In this document: positions 16,412 to 25,482 of the stretch, in pieces
How positions within the stretch are numbered: the first letter of the stretch is position 1
Layout of the letters: every line of letters begins with the position of its first letter
From: JAOPZW01 sp036379935
GTDB taxonomy: Bacteria > Actinomycetota > Thermoleophilia > Solirubrobacterales > Solirubrobacteraceae
Length of the DNA: 64,000 bases
NCBI GenBank assembly: GCA_036379935.1
Contig: DASVFT010000154.1
Location: 32,940 to 96,939 of the forward strand
Direction: 5' to 3'
Notes under the pieces: model-generated
Database searches by the model: none
What the model was told of the DNA's origin: nothing
Seen by the model: only the letters and a program-made list of their open reading frames with translations
Program-made: the position numbers and the translations under genes

Positions 16412-18456
16412 TGCTCTCGACTGGCCTCCAGGTAGATGGAGATGGCGGTCGGGTTGCGCGGATCAAGATAGAGCGCCGAGCCGATGGCCGACAGCGCCTG
16501 GGGCTTGCGGCCCTGGCTGAGCTCGAACTCGGCGAGGTTCAGCCACGGGGTGGGGTTGGCGGGCTGCTTGCGCACGGCCTCCTGAAGCGCACGCCGCGCC
16601 GCGTCCGGCTCGCCGGCGGCGCGCTCGATCGCCGCCTCCTGGGAGAGCAGGTCGTCGGAGAGCGGGTTGATGCGCTGGGCCTCGGCGATCTGTGCCCGCG
16701 CCTGGAGGTAGTGGCCGGCCTCGGCGTTGGCCAGCGCCGTCGAGCCCTCGTTGACGGCGCGCTGTGGCTGCCACGAGGTCCAGGCGGCGACGGCCGCGAT
16801 GGCGACGGCGGCGAGCGCGAGCGCGATCCGCCACGGGTCGCGGACGGCCGCGCGCGCCGACGTGCGCCCCGCGATGGGCTCGTGCCATGGCCCGCGCCCG
16901 GCCAGCCAGCCGGCGCACAGCAGGGCGAGGATCGCGTTGCCGGGCACGAACCAGGTCCAGTCGATGAAGGAGTGCACGCCGAAGACGACGCAGATCGTGA
17001 GCAGCGTCGCCATGCCCACGCGCTCTGGCGTCCAGACCGCGCGGCGGCGCACGCCCCACAGCCCGACGGTGCGCGAGGCGGCGGCGAGCCAGGCGGCCAG
17101 CAGAGCGAGCGAGACCGCCAGTCCCACCACGCCCATGTCGGCGACGGTCTGCACGATGTAGCCGTGTGCGTGGCGCACGTCGAGGTTGTCGTTGCGGAAG
17201 CGCGGGCGGACCGTGGCGTAGCCGCCGGCCCCGACGCCCAGCGCCTTGTGGGCCCTGAACATCTTCAGCGCCTCGTTCCAGTAGCGGGCGCGCACGCTGC
17301 CCACCGCGGTGAGGCGATTGGGGGCATTGGAGACGACGTTGCCGCTCGCGCTGGGATCGGTGAGGTTCTTCCAGCCGCTCGAGAGCGAGCCGCCGAGGCC
17401 GCGGTCAGACAGGGCGAGCACGCCGACGAAGGCGACCGGAACGAGCGCGAGGCCGATGATCAGCACCACGCCGGCCTGGCGGCGCGTGTCGGGTGACGCC
17501 GCGCGCTGGGCGCTGGCAAAGCCGATGGCCAGGCCGACGACGAGCAGGACGACGACCATGGCCAGCAGCGCGATGCCGAGCGAGTGGCCGGCCGCGGCGC
17601 GCTCGCTCAGGGCGACGTTGTCCTTGCTCAGCGGGTTCTGGGCGAAGGCCCACAGCGCCACCAGGCCGCCGCCGAGCACGCCGCTGCCCAGCACCGCCGC
17701 GCTGCGCAGGCGCAGCGGCACGACCGCGAACCACACCGCGCAGCCGGCGACCAGCGCGAGCAGGGCGCCCCGGGAGTAGGCGAGCAGGAGCGTGACGACG
17801 AGCAGTCCGAGGGCCGGATAGGCCAGGGCGTTGAGGGCCGCGTGCCCGGCGCGCCGCGCACCCAGCCACAGGCACGCCGGCGCGGCCAGGGCGGCCATCA
17901 GCCCGACCGCGTTCCAGTAGCCGAAGGGCTCGCGCAGCCGCGCGTAGATCTCGTCGGGGTTCAGCGCGCCGGGGAAGACCTTGGTCAGCAGCGCGTACCC
18001 GCAGATGCCGACGCTGGCCAGCACGACGCCGCCCAGCAGAGCGGCCCAGCCGCGCGGGTAGAGGCGAACGAGCGCCACGCCGGCGGCGAGCGCCGCCAGG
18101 TAGCTCAGCGTGCGATTGGCCTCCACCCACGCCGCGGAGGGCTCGACCGCCCAGCTGATCGACACCGCGGTGACGGCGACGAGCGCCCCCATGAGGGCCA
18201 GCGTCAGCCCGCCCCACAGCCGCCGAGCATGCCCGCCGGCCACGATGGCCCCCGCCGCGAGGAGACCGGCGGCGGCGTCGGCCGCCATCTCGACCCTGGT
18301 CAGCGGACCGAGCTGGAGCCCGCCGCCGCCCTCGAGCGCGACGGCCGCCAGGACGGCGGCGAAGGCGAGCGTGGCCAGCGGCTCGGCCGCCACGCGCGGC
18401 AGCGAGAGCCGGCCCGCGAACGCGCGCGGGTCAGCCGAAGCGGCGTGCGAGGACAC
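16408..18456 (-). CDS. O-antigen ligase/polymerase-like membrane protein with TPR tail
   Basis: A 682-residue polytopic protein with about 12 TM helices up to residue 555 and a C-terminal periplasmic TPR-like region (about 575-680; NAEAGHYLQARAQIAEAQRI, ALQEAVRKQPANPTPWLNLA). The Wzy_C/WaaL-type region includes YWNEALKMFRAHKALGVGAG and RNDNLDVRHAHGYIVQTVAD, with the His expected in the large periplasmic loop. Such proteins polymerise lipid-linked repeats or ligate glycans to acceptors. The GTG at 18456 overlaps the upstream gene by 26 bases. It would pair with the Wzx flippase at 55.8 kb. Confidence 0.75.
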   Translation of the reverse strand: MSSHAASADPRAFAGRLSLPRVAAEPLATLAFAAVLAAVALEGGGGLQLGPLTRVEMAADAAAGLLAAGAIVAGGHARRLWGGLTLALMGALVAVTAVSISWAVEPSAAWVEANRTLSYLAALAAGVALVRLYPRGWAALLGGVVLASVGICGYALLTKVFPGALNPDEIYARLREPFGYWNAVGLMAALAAPACLWLGARRAGHAALNALAYPALGLLVVTLLLAYSRGALLALVAGCAVWFAVVPLRLRSAAVLGSGVLGGGLVALWAFAQNPLSKDNVALSERAAAGHSLGIALLAMVVVLLVVGLAIGFASAQRAASPDTRRQAGVVLIIGLALVPVAFVGVLALSDRGLGGSLSSGWKNLTDPSASGNVVSNAPNRLTAVGSVRARYWNEALKMFRAHKALGVGAGGYATVRPRFRNDNLDVRHAHGYIVQTVADMGVVGLAVSLALLAAWLAAASRTVGLWGVRRRAVWTPERVGMATLLTICVVFGVHSFIDWTWFVPGNAILALLCAGWLAGRGPWHEPIAGRTSARAAVRDPWRIALALAAVAIAAVAAWTSWQPQRAVNEGSTALANAEAGHYLQARAQIAEAQRINPLSDDLLSQEAAIERAAGEPDAARRALQEAVRKQPANPTPWLNLAEFELSQGRKPQALSAIGSALYLDPRNPTAISIYLEASREQ

Positions 18457-19000
18457 GACTCCAGAGCCACCATCCGCCGCCCGCCAGGGCGCTGGCGGCG
18501 AGCAGCGCGATGAGCGCGGCGAGCGGGGTGGGAACGCTGTGGCCCGAACCGGAGAGGGCGCCCATGCCCAGCGCCCCCGGCTGCACGAGCTTGCCGCCGA
18601 CCTCGACCGGCTTGGCCGACTGGCCGGCGTTGGCCAGCGCCGAGCGCTGAGCGGGGGTGGCGCTGGCCAACGGATCGGCCGTCCGGGCGGGCGTGCCCGG
18701 CGAGGTCGAGCCGCCACCGCCGCCGCCGGTGGTGCCGGCGCCCGCACCGCCGTTGGACTTGCGCTTGCTGCCCAGGGCCGCGAGGCGACCGCGCTCGAGC
18801 ACGTCACGGCAGGCCGAGTACTCGTCGGAGTCGCTCGGGATCTGCTCGAGCGCCTTCTTGTACTGCGCCTGCGTGTAGGTGCCGTCGATGTGCTCGTCGC
18901 GGCAGGCGTCGATGAGCAGCTTCGTCGCGCCGCTGTCGGCGCGCGCGCCGGCGGGTGCGACGAGGCACACGATGGTCAGGGCTGTCAGCAGTCGGCGCAT
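18431..19000 (-). CDS. Secreted/anchored protein of unknown function
   Basis: A 189-residue protein with a signal peptide (MRRLLTALTIVCLVAPAGARA), a short conserved-looking helical domain containing two cysteines (LIDACRDEHIDGTYTQAQ and DEYSACRDVLERG) that could form a disulphide, a Gly/Ser/Thr-rich low-complexity spacer (about residues 85-115) and a C-terminal TM helix followed by basic residues. This is the layout of a wall- or membrane-anchored surface protein. It leads the operon with the O-antigen-ligase-like and hydrolase-like genes, so a role in handling the surface polymer is plausible. Start: ATG at 19000 directly before the signal peptide. Confidence 0.6.
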   Translation of the reverse strand: MRRLLTALTIVCLVAPAGARADSGATKLLIDACRDEHIDGTYTQAQYKKALEQIPSDSDEYSACRDVLERGRLAALGSKRKSNGGAGAGTTGGGGGGSTSPGTPARTADPLASATPAQRSALANAGQSAKPVEVGGKLVQPGALGMGALSGSGHSVPTPLAALIALLAASALAGGGWWLWSRVLARRFG

Positions 19001-19059
19001 GGCGCGGTGACGACGGGCAGGCGCGGCGGCGATGTCCCTGCCGGTATGCGGGGTCGAGG

Positions 19060-20073
19060 CTAGCAATTGGCCGTTGCCTCGGTCGCGTCACGCACGGCGG
19101 CGGCGAAGGCGTCGGCCCACGCGTCGTGCGTGTAGGCCGCGACGTCGTGCGCGCCGTTGTCGCCGAGCCGTGTGCGCAGCGCCGGATCGCCGTGCAGCGC
19201 GCGCAGCGCGCGGGCGAGGGCGTCGGGGTCGCCGGCCGAAACGACGAAGCCGTTGCGGCCGTCGCGGACGAGGCCGCCCGCGGCCGCGCCCACGGCGTCG
19301 GTGGCGATGACGGGGAGGTGCTGGTTCATGGCTTCGTTGGCAACCAGCCCCCACGGCTCCAGGAAGTGCCGGGTGGCGATCGACGGTATGACCACAACGT
19401 CGGCGCCCGCGTAGGAGTTGCGGACCTCCTCGGGGCTCGCGACTCCGGCGTCACCCACGACCTCGAGTCGCGCGTCCTCGAGCGCGGCGCGCCGCCAGGC
19501 CTCGCGCAGGACCTTGAGGCCCTTCTCGGGGACGTCACGGCCCACGAACAGCGCGGTGAACGGCCGCTTGAGAGGTGCCGCCACCGGCGTGGCCCAGAAC
19601 GCGTTGTCCACGGCCTGCGGGGCCACGGCCACCGCTCGCGCGCCGAGGCGGCGCGCGTAGGCCGTCACGTGCGGCCCGTACCCGACGACGACGGCGGCCT
19701 CGCGGTGCATGCGCCGCAGCAGCGGCCGGGCGGCGCGGTGCGCGGGCGTGGTCAGGTCGCCCCACAGCGCGCTCCACAGGACGAAGGGCACCCGTCCGCG
19801 GCGCGCGCCGAGATACGCGCCGGGGAGCGCGACGCGGCCGGCCGTCCCGCACACCACCGCGGAGAAGCGCCCGCGGGCGGCGAGGCCCTGGACCTCGCGC
19901 TGGCCGACGCGCTGGAAGGGCACGCCCGGGTCGTCGAGCCCTGCCGTGGCGTGGTGCGAGCGTCCGCCGAAGATCGCGAGCCGGAGCGGCATCCGCTCGT
20001 GGAGCGCGGCGAAGGCCCCGGCGCGGTCGGGCGGCACGTGATTGGTCACGAACAGGACCGGGGCGTCGGTCAC
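19060..20073 (-). CDS. GT-B glycosyltransferase (GT4-like)
   Basis: A 337-residue GT-B protein. The N-terminal half (VLFVTNHVPPDRAGAFAALH) is variable; the C-terminal donor domain has TALFVGRDVPEKGLKVLREA, ADVVVIPSIATRHFLEPWGLVANEAMNQHLPVI, where the E-x7-E region reads EPWGLVANE, and DGRNGFVVSAGD. Donor unknown. The GTG start overlaps the stop of the upstream glycosyltransferase (GTGA), so both are translated from one mRNA beginning at 22962. Confidence 0.78.
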   Translation of the reverse strand: MTDAPVLFVTNHVPPDRAGAFAALHERMPLRLAIFGGRSHHATAGLDDPGVPFQRVGQREVQGLAARGRFSAVVCGTAGRVALPGAYLGARRGRVPFVLWSALWGDLTTPAHRAARPLLRRMHREAAVVVGYGPHVTAYARRLGARAVAVAPQAVDNAFWATPVAAPLKRPFTALFVGRDVPEKGLKVLREAWRRAALEDARLEVVGDAGVASPEEVRNSYAGADVVVIPSIATRHFLEPWGLVANEAMNQHLPVIATDAVGAAAGGLVRDGRNGFVVSAGDPDALARALRALHGDPALRTRLGDNGAHDVAAYTHDAWADAFAAAVRDATEATANC

Positions 20074-21239
20074 CGCAGCGCGTCCTCGTAGGCGGCCACC
20101 GTCGCGCGCCCGCACGCCTCCCAGGTGAAGGCGCGCGCCACGGTCGCGCGGGCCTGCGCGCCGACCTCCTGCAGGTAGTCCGGCTCGGCCAGGAGCGCGT
20201 CGAGCTCCGCGGCGAGCGCTTCGACGTCGCCCGGCGCGACCAGCCGCAGGCCGTCGCCGGCGGCGGCGATCTCCTGCGGGCCGGCCTCGCCGCGGGCGCC
20301 CACGGCGGGCAGGCCGGCGGCCATCGCCTCGACGTAGGCCACGCCGAACGCCTCGTCCACGCTGGGCATGACGAAGACGTGCGCCTCGCGGGCGCGCTCG
20401 AGCGCCTGTGCGTGCGGAAGCTGGCCAACGAGGTCGACGCGATCGGGGACGCCGAGCTCGGCCGCCAGGCGCGCGAGCGGCACGCGCTCGGGGCCGTCGC
20501 CGATGACGAGGTAGCGCAGGTCGGGGTGGCGGTCGCGGAGCAGCCAGAGAGCGCGCACCACGTCGGCGTGGCGCTTGCGGGCCACCAGGTGCCCGACGGT
20601 GACGAGCGTCGGCGCGGGCGCCTTGCGCGCCGGCTGCTCGGCCAGGTCGGCGCCCAGCCGCACGACGCGCGTGCGCGCCGCGCCGAGGCCCCGCGCGTCG
20701 CGCTCGATGCCGGCCGAGTTGGCCAGCACGAGCCGCGCGGCGGACAGCGTGCGGCGCACGGCGCGCTCGCCCGCCGGGTGACGCACTGCGGTGTAGTAGA
20801 CGTCGCCGCCGTGGACGGAGACGACGAGCGGCGCGCTGATCCGGCCGTGCAGCACCGCATCGCCCGCCGGCACCGCGTTGTGGGCATGGACGAGATCGAA
20901 GGGGAAGCGGCGGCGCAGGCGGCGCAGGGCGACGGCGAGGCTCGGCGCCGCCCACGCGCCCCACGCGCCGTAGCTGCGCGGCCGCGGCGGTGCGAGGAAG
21001 GGGACGTAGTCGACCGGCAGGCCGTCGAGCGTGGCATGGCGGGGCTGGAAGAGCAGCGTGGCCAGCGCGCGGGGGGCGTCGCGCCGGCGCGTCGCTCGCG
21101 GTGGCACGGGCCGGTGCAGGACGAGGACGCGCACCTCGGCGCCGGCGTCGCGCGCGGCGAGCGCCTGGCGGTGGGCCCAGATGCCCAGCACCGGATCGTG
21201 GGCGCGGGGATAGAACTCGCTGACCACGGCGACCTTCAT
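20070..21239 (-). CDS. GT4-family glycosyltransferase
   Basis: A 389-residue GT4 enzyme starting MKVAVVSEFYPRAHDPVLG. Features are LVHAHNAVPAGDAV and SVHGGDVYY in the acceptor domain, VTVGHLVARKRHADVV and YLVIGDGPERVPL in the donor domain, and SVDEAFGVAYVEAMAAGLP as the E-x7-E motif. It resembles enzymes that extend lipid-linked repeats (often galactosyl- or mannosyltransferases), but the donor cannot be assigned. The ATG has GGAGG seven bases upstream. It sits 40 bases downstream of the double-GT2 gene. Confidence 0.82.
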   Translation of the reverse strand: MKVAVVSEFYPRAHDPVLGIWAHRQALAARDAGAEVRVLVLHRPVPPRATRRRDAPRALATLLFQPRHATLDGLPVDYVPFLAPPRPRSYGAWGAWAAPSLAVALRRLRRRFPFDLVHAHNAVPAGDAVLHGRISAPLVVSVHGGDVYYTAVRHPAGERAVRRTLSAARLVLANSAGIERDARGLGAARTRVVRLGADLAEQPARKAPAPTLVTVGHLVARKRHADVVRALWLLRDRHPDLRYLVIGDGPERVPLARLAAELGVPDRVDLVGQLPHAQALERAREAHVFVMPSVDEAFGVAYVEAMAAGLPAVGARGEAGPQEIAAAGDGLRLVAPGDVEALAAELDALLAEPDYLQEVGAQARATVARAFTWEACGRATVAAYEDALR

Positions 21240-21279
21240 CGCGCGGCCTCCGCCGTCCGGACGGGGTCTGGCGCGCCGC

Positions 21280-22962
21280 TCATCGGTGCACCGCCACCGT
21301 GCGGACCTCGTCGCGCCGCACGTACGCGCGGCCGTCCAGGAACGCGCGCGCCTCCCGCTCGGCCGCCTCGCGCGAGTAGCCGCTCGCCGCGGGGCTCTGC
21401 GTGTGGCCGATCGGCGTGGCGTCGACGATGCCGATCGGCCATCCGCGCTCGGCCGCCACCGCGGCCCAGTGGACGTCGAGGCCCCAGCCCATCCGCAGGC
21501 CGGCCGGGAAGGGCAGCAGCTCCGCCACGGCGTCGCGGTGAAAGGCGGTGACGGGGCCGATCTCCACGAAGGTCGTCTCGCGCACGGTCGATCCCGGCCG
21601 CCGGCGCGTGATCTCCCAGGCGGCGTGGGAGTGCAGCCGGTGCGCGGGCTGGGCCAGCCGCAGGCCAGCCCGCTCGGCGGCGCACAGGAAGGCGTCGAGG
21701 AAGCCGCGCGGGAGGGCGACGTCGTCGTCGACGACCAGCACCCAGTCGTAGGCAGCCGGCGGGTGCTCGGCCAGCAGCGCGTCGAGGTTCTCGAACTTGC
21801 CACGCTCGCCGGCCGGCGCCGTGACGACGTCGACAGCGTGACGGCTGCGGAGGAGCTCCTGGCGGGCGGCGGGCATGAGCGAGCCCGGCCGCTCGATGCC
21901 GAGCACCAGCACGCGCCGGCGCGGCGGCTCGCGCTCGGCCGCGCGGCGCAGGCGGGCGCGGCGGGGCCCCTCGCGGGCGTCGAGCCAGCGGTCGCGCGCA
22001 CGCAGCAGGAGACCGCGCTTGCCGCCGACCGTCCCGCTCGCGCCGGAGAGGAAGTCGGGCGCGGCGGTCGTGGCCACGGGCGCCGCCAGCGCGGCCCGCA
22101 GGCGCCCCGCCCATCCGCCGCCGGTCGCGCGTCCGCTCAGCGTCGCCCGCAGCCGCCCGAGCGAGTGCGCCGTCAGCACAGGACCGTTCATGCACGCGCG
22201 CCGCGGACCGTGCAACGCGCAACCGCCCAGCACGCGCAGCTCCGACACCAGCGACGGCGCGCTGCCCTTGAAGACGTCGAACCGGCGGCTGGCCTGCCCG
22301 CGCCGGTAGGCCGCGCGGCACAGCGACCGAAGGCGTGCGTCGTCGCCCGTGCGGCGATGGTCGAGCGCGGCGTCCGCCACGTAGCGGATGCGCCCGCCCG
22401 CGGCCCTGACGCGCGCCTGCCACTCCTGCTCGTCGCCGTAGAGCTCGCGGGTCTCGTCGAACGGTCCGGCGCGCTGCACCGCGCTGCGGCGCACGGCCAT
22501 GTTCGCCCCCCACGCGTGGTCGCAGTCGCGGTCGTCCGGGCCGAGGTCGAGGAACGTGACCGGTGGTCCCTCGCGCCCGCAGGTGCGAAAGCGGTGGCCT
22601 TCGAAGCGGGCATGGATGGGCCCGGTCAGCACGGCCACCTCGTCGGGGCAGGCCCCGGCGGCGGCCAGCAGCGCAGCCAGCCAGCCCATGTGCACCTCGA
22701 CGTCGTCGTCGAGAAAGCACACGAGCTCGGCGTCGGTGGCGGCCAGCGCCGTGTTGCGCGCGGCGTTGAGTCCCCGCGACGCGTCGTGGCGCACGTAGCG
22801 CGCGCCGTGGCGCTCGGCCGCCGCCCGGGTCGCCTCGTCGGGCCCGTCGTCGACGACGAGCACCTCGGCGCCGGCGGCGCGCGCCTGCGTCATCACGGAG
22901 GCCAGCGCCACCTCGAGGTAGGAGGCGCGGCGCTGGGTCGGGATGGCCACGGCGGCCTTCAC
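21280..22962 (-). CDS. Bifunctional protein with two GT-A (GT2-like) domains
   Basis: A 560-residue fusion. Domain 1 (about 1-260) is a GT2 enzyme: AVAIPTQRRASYLEVALASV, VLVVDDGPDE, then the DXD region CFLDDDVEVH and GANMAVRRSAVQRAGPFDE, and a likely base in GDEQEWQAR. Domain 2 (about 350-560) is a second GT-A-like fold with YDWVLVVDDDVALPRGFLDA and GPVTAFHRDAV. Two glycosyltransferase domains in one chain suggest that two sugars are added in succession, or that one domain is structural. First gene of the 22962-19060 operon, divergent from a GT4 gene 29 bases away. Confidence 0.78.
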   Translation of the reverse strand: MKAAVAIPTQRRASYLEVALASVMTQARAAGAEVLVVDDGPDEATRAAAERHGARYVRHDASRGLNAARNTALAATDAELVCFLDDDVEVHMGWLAALLAAAGACPDEVAVLTGPIHARFEGHRFRTCGREGPPVTFLDLGPDDRDCDHAWGANMAVRRSAVQRAGPFDETRELYGDEQEWQARVRAAGGRIRYVADAALDHRRTGDDARLRSLCRAAYRRGQASRRFDVFKGSAPSLVSELRVLGGCALHGPRRACMNGPVLTAHSLGRLRATLSGRATGGGWAGRLRAALAAPVATTAAPDFLSGASGTVGGKRGLLLRARDRWLDAREGPRRARLRRAAEREPPRRRVLVLGIERPGSLMPAARQELLRSRHAVDVVTAPAGERGKFENLDALLAEHPPAAYDWVLVVDDDVALPRGFLDAFLCAAERAGLRLAQPAHRLHSHAAWEITRRRPGSTVRETTFVEIGPVTAFHRDAVAELLPFPAGLRMGWGLDVHWAAVAAERGWPIGIVDATPIGHTQSPAASGYSREAAEREARAFLDGRAYVRRDEVRTVAVHR

Positions 22963-22975
22963 GGCATGGGGACGT

Positions 22976-22981
22976 TAGCTT
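22976..22981 (+). promoter_or_regulatory. Putative -10 element (TAGCTT) of the GT4 gene at 22992
   Basis: TAGCTT ends ten bases before the GTG at 22992; on the other strand TAACGT lies four bases before the ATG at 22962. Two divergent genes must be served by 29 bases, so compact leaderless promoters are likely, but this pair is weaker than others in the window. Confidence 0.25.
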
Positions 22982-22991
22982 TGCCCGGCTC

Positions 22992-24092
22992 GTGATCCTC
23001 TTCCTGCACAACCGCTACCGGGTCACGGGGGGCGAGGAGCGCGCCGTCGACGACCTCCTGTGGCTCGTGCGCGAGCACCTCGGCGAGGACGCCGAGCTGC
23101 TCAGTCACGACAGCGCCCTGTTCGGCCGCGCGCGAGCCGCCGTCGCCCTGCTGCGCGGCGGCCTGCATCCCGACGACGTGGCCGCCGCCGTCCGGCTGAC
23201 CGGCGCGCGCTGCGTCAGCGCGCACAACATGAACCCCGCCTTCGGCTGGCGCGCGCTGGCGGCGGCGCGCGCGGCGGGCGCGCGGGTGGTCCTGCACCTG
23301 CACAACTACCGGATCGTCTGCGCCGTCGGCACGTGCTTCAACAGCCGAGGCGAGGACTGCGTGCGCTGCCAGGGACGCAACACCGTGCCCGGCGTGCGCC
23401 TGAACTGCCGCGGCAACGCGCCCGAGGCGGCGCTCTACGGCGCCTCGCTGGCCCTGTGGCAACGGCGGCTGGCGGCGCAGGCCGACGCGATCGTGGTGCC
23501 CTCGCGCTTCGCGCACGAGCGGTTGTGCGCGCTGCGAGCGCCGATCGACGATGCGCGCGTGCACGTCGTCCCGCACGTCGTGCGCGCGTTCGCCGAGCGC
23601 TCGCGCGCGGCGGCGGGCGAGTACGCGCTCGTGGCCTCGCGTCTGGCGCCCGAGAAGGGCGTCGACGTGGCGGTGGAGGCGTGCGCGCGGGCGGGGGTGC
23701 CGCTCGTCGTGGCGGGCGCCGGCCCCATGGCCGCCGCGATCCGCGGAGCGCCCGGCGTGCGCTTCGTCGGCCAGGTGTCCGCCGAGAAGCTGCGCGAGCT
23801 GCGCGATGGCTCCGCCCTGGCCGTCGTCCCCTCCCGGGGCGCCGAGACCTTCGGCCTCGCCGCGGCCGAGGCGATGGCCGCCGGCGTCCCGGTGGTGGCA
23901 AGCGCGGCGGGCGCGCTCTCCGAGCTCGTGGACCCGGCCAGCCTCGTCGCGCCGGGCGATGCTGACGCCCTCGCGTCCGCCGCCCGCGCGCGCTTTGGCG
24001 ACGAGGCCGCCGGCGCTGCGGGCCTGGAGCGCATCCGGGCGGTCGCCGCGCCGGCGGCGGTCGCCGAGCGACTCCGCGCCGTCTACGCCTGA
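22992..24092 (+). CDS. GT4-family glycosyltransferase with a four-cysteine cluster
   Basis: A 366-residue GT-B enzyme. The N-terminus LFLHNRYRVTGGEERAVDDL and the acceptor-side LHLHNYRIVCAVGTCFNS, EDCVRCQG and LNCRGN give four or five cysteines within about 40 residues, a known pattern in a subgroup of GT4 enzymes that may bind a metal. The donor side has ALVASRLAPEKGVDVAVEA and SRGAETFGLAAAEAMAAGVP. GTG start. It is followed after 25 bases by a 4-epimerase gene that appears to have its own promoter. Confidence 0.8.
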   Translation: MILFLHNRYRVTGGEERAVDDLLWLVREHLGEDAELLSHDSALFGRARAAVALLRGGLHPDDVAAAVRLTGARCVSAHNMNPAFGWRALAAARAAGARVVLHLHNYRIVCAVGTCFNSRGEDCVRCQGRNTVPGVRLNCRGNAPEAALYGASLALWQRRLAAQADAIVVPSRFAHERLCALRAPIDDARVHVVPHVVRAFAERSRAAAGEYALVASRLAPEKGVDVAVEACARAGVPLVVAGAGPMAAAIRGAPGVRFVGQVSAEKLRELRDGSALAVVPSRGAETFGLAAAEAMAAGVPVVASAAGALSELVDPASLVAPGDADALASAARARFGDEAAGAAGLERIRAVAAPAAVAERLRAVYA

Positions 24093-24103
24093 ACCAAGCC
24101 CCG

Positions 24104-24109
24104 TAGGAT
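24104..24109 (+). promoter_or_regulatory. Putative -10 element (TAGGAT) of the epimerase gene
   Basis: TAGGAT is followed by eight bases and the ATG at 24118, between the stop of the GT4 gene and the epimerase start; a leaderless internal promoter is likely. Confidence 0.4.
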
Positions 24110-24117
24110 GCGCCGCC

Positions 24118-25068
24118 ATGCGAGCGCTGGTCACCGGCGGCGCCGGCTTCATCGGCTCCCACCTCGTCGAGGCGCTGCTCGACCGCGGCGACGAGGTCAG
24201 CGTCATCGACGACCTCTCGACCGGCAAGCGCGAGAACCTCCAGGCCGCGCTGGCGCGCGGCGCGAGCCTGCACGAGGTCGACATCCGCGACGTCCAGCGC
24301 ACGCACACGGTGCTGGCCGGCGCGCGGCCCGAGATCGTCTTTCACCTGGCCGCGCAGATCGACGTGCGCAAGTCGATCGAGGACCCGGCGTGGGACGCCG
24401 CCATCAACGTCGGCGGGACGATCAACCTCCTCGAGGCGGCCCGCGGGGCCGATGTCCGGCGCGTGGTCAACACCTCGACCGGCGGTGCGATCTACGGCGA
24501 GACCGACGTCGTCCCCACGCCCGAGAGCATCACGCCACGGCCGATGGCGGCCTACGGGCAGAGCAAGTTCTGCGCCGAGACCTACTGCGGCCTGTACGAG
24601 CGGCTCTACGGCCTGTCGTCGGTCACGCTGCGCTACGGCAACGTCTACGGGCCTCGCCAGGACCCCCACGGCGAGGCCGGCGTCATCGCGATCTTCTGCG
24701 CCGCGCTGCTGGCGGGACAACGGCCCAAGGTCTTCGGGGACGGGCGCCAGACGCGCGACTACGTCTACGTCGACGATGTCGTGGCGGCGAACCTGGCGGC
24801 GGCCGCGCACCCTGAGGCGCACGGCGCCTACAACGTCGGCACCGGCCGCGAGGCCTCGGTGCTCGAGCTGATCGCCGCGCTGCGGGAGGCCGCCGGCCTG
24901 CGCGATCACGAGTTCGAGCCCGAGTTCGCGCCGCCCCGCCCAGGCGAGGTCCGGCGCAGCTGGCTCGACGTCACGCGAGCGCACGCCGAGCTGGGCTTCT
25001 CGGCCGAGACCGACCTGACGTCCGGGATGAAGCGGACGCTCGACTGGGCGCGCGAGGCTGCCGGCTAG
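24118..25068 (+). CDS. UDP-glucose/GlcNAc 4-epimerase-like SDR
   Basis: A 316-residue extended SDR. NAD loop VTGGAGFIGSH (residues 5-15), DDLSTGKRENL typical of 4-epimerases, FHLAAQIDVRKS, and catalytic MAAYGQSKFCAE (Tyr and Lys); LRYGNVYGPRQDPHGEAG and FGDGRQTRDYVYVDDV follow. This pattern fits bacterial UDP-GlcNAc/UDP-Glc 4-epimerases of polysaccharide loci (GalE/WbpP-like). Which hexose is used cannot be told. It converges on a small basic protein gene with a four-base overlap of the ends. Confidence 0.82.
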   Translation: MRALVTGGAGFIGSHLVEALLDRGDEVSVIDDLSTGKRENLQAALARGASLHEVDIRDVQRTHTVLAGARPEIVFHLAAQIDVRKSIEDPAWDAAINVGGTINLLEAARGADVRRVVNTSTGGAIYGETDVVPTPESITPRPMAAYGQSKFCAETYCGLYERLYGLSSVTLRYGNVYGPRQDPHGEAGVIAIFCAALLAGQRPKVFGDGRQTRDYVYVDDVVAANLAAAAHPEAHGAYNVGTGREASVLELIAALREAAGLRDHEFEPEFAPPRPGEVRRSWLDVTRAHAELGFSAETDLTSGMKRTLDWAREAAG

Positions 25069-25442
25069 GAGGAGGCGTGCACCTCGGTGGGGTGCGCGGC
25101 CTCGGTCGCCGACGCCGGGGGAGAGACCGTGTCGGCGCTCGCGACGGGCCCAAGCGGGCGGTCGAACTCGCCGTGGCCTTCATCGCTGGCGCGATGCACC
25201 TTGCGCCACACCACGGCCCCGCCGGCCACGGCGGCCGGGACGGCGAGGACCTTGATCAGCGAACGTCCGGCGACCTTCGCGCCCTTGGCGGCGCCGTAGG
25301 CCTTCGCGCCCGTCTTGGCAGCGCGCGCACTGGCCGACGAGGCCTTCGCCGCGGTCCACACCGTGGCCGCGGCCTTGGCGAGGTCCAGTGCACGCTGGGC
25401 CTTCGAGCGACGGCGCTTGTGGAGAACTGGAAGTCGTGCCAT
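25065..25442 (-). CDS. Small Ala/Lys-rich basic protein of unknown function
   Basis: A 125-residue protein. Residues 1-60 are strongly basic and Ala-rich with repeated AK/KA pairs (LAKAAATVWTAAKASSASA, AKTGAKAYGAAKGAKVAG), likely helical; residues 63-80 are a short hydrophobic stretch (LIKVLAVPAAVAGGAVVW), and the tail is acidic and disordered. It could be a membrane-tethered or nucleic-acid-binding protein; I do not recognise a family. A -10-like TAGCGT seven bases before the ATG supports expression. Shadow coding is a lesser worry because its composition is even along the gene. Confidence 0.45.
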   Translation of the reverse strand: MARLPVLHKRRRSKAQRALDLAKAAATVWTAAKASSASARAAKTGAKAYGAAKGAKVAGRSLIKVLAVPAAVAGGAVVWRKVHRASDEGHGEFDRPLGPVASADTVSPPASATEAAHPTEVHASS

Positions 25443-25449
25443 GTCGCAG

Positions 25450-25455
25450 ACGCTA
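25450..25455 (-). promoter_or_regulatory. Putative -10 element (TAGCGT) of the small basic protein gene
   Basis: TAGCGT on the minus strand is followed by seven bases and the ATG at 25442. Confidence 0.35.
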
Positions 25456-25482
25456 CCCGACCGGCCCGATCCGGGACACCCA

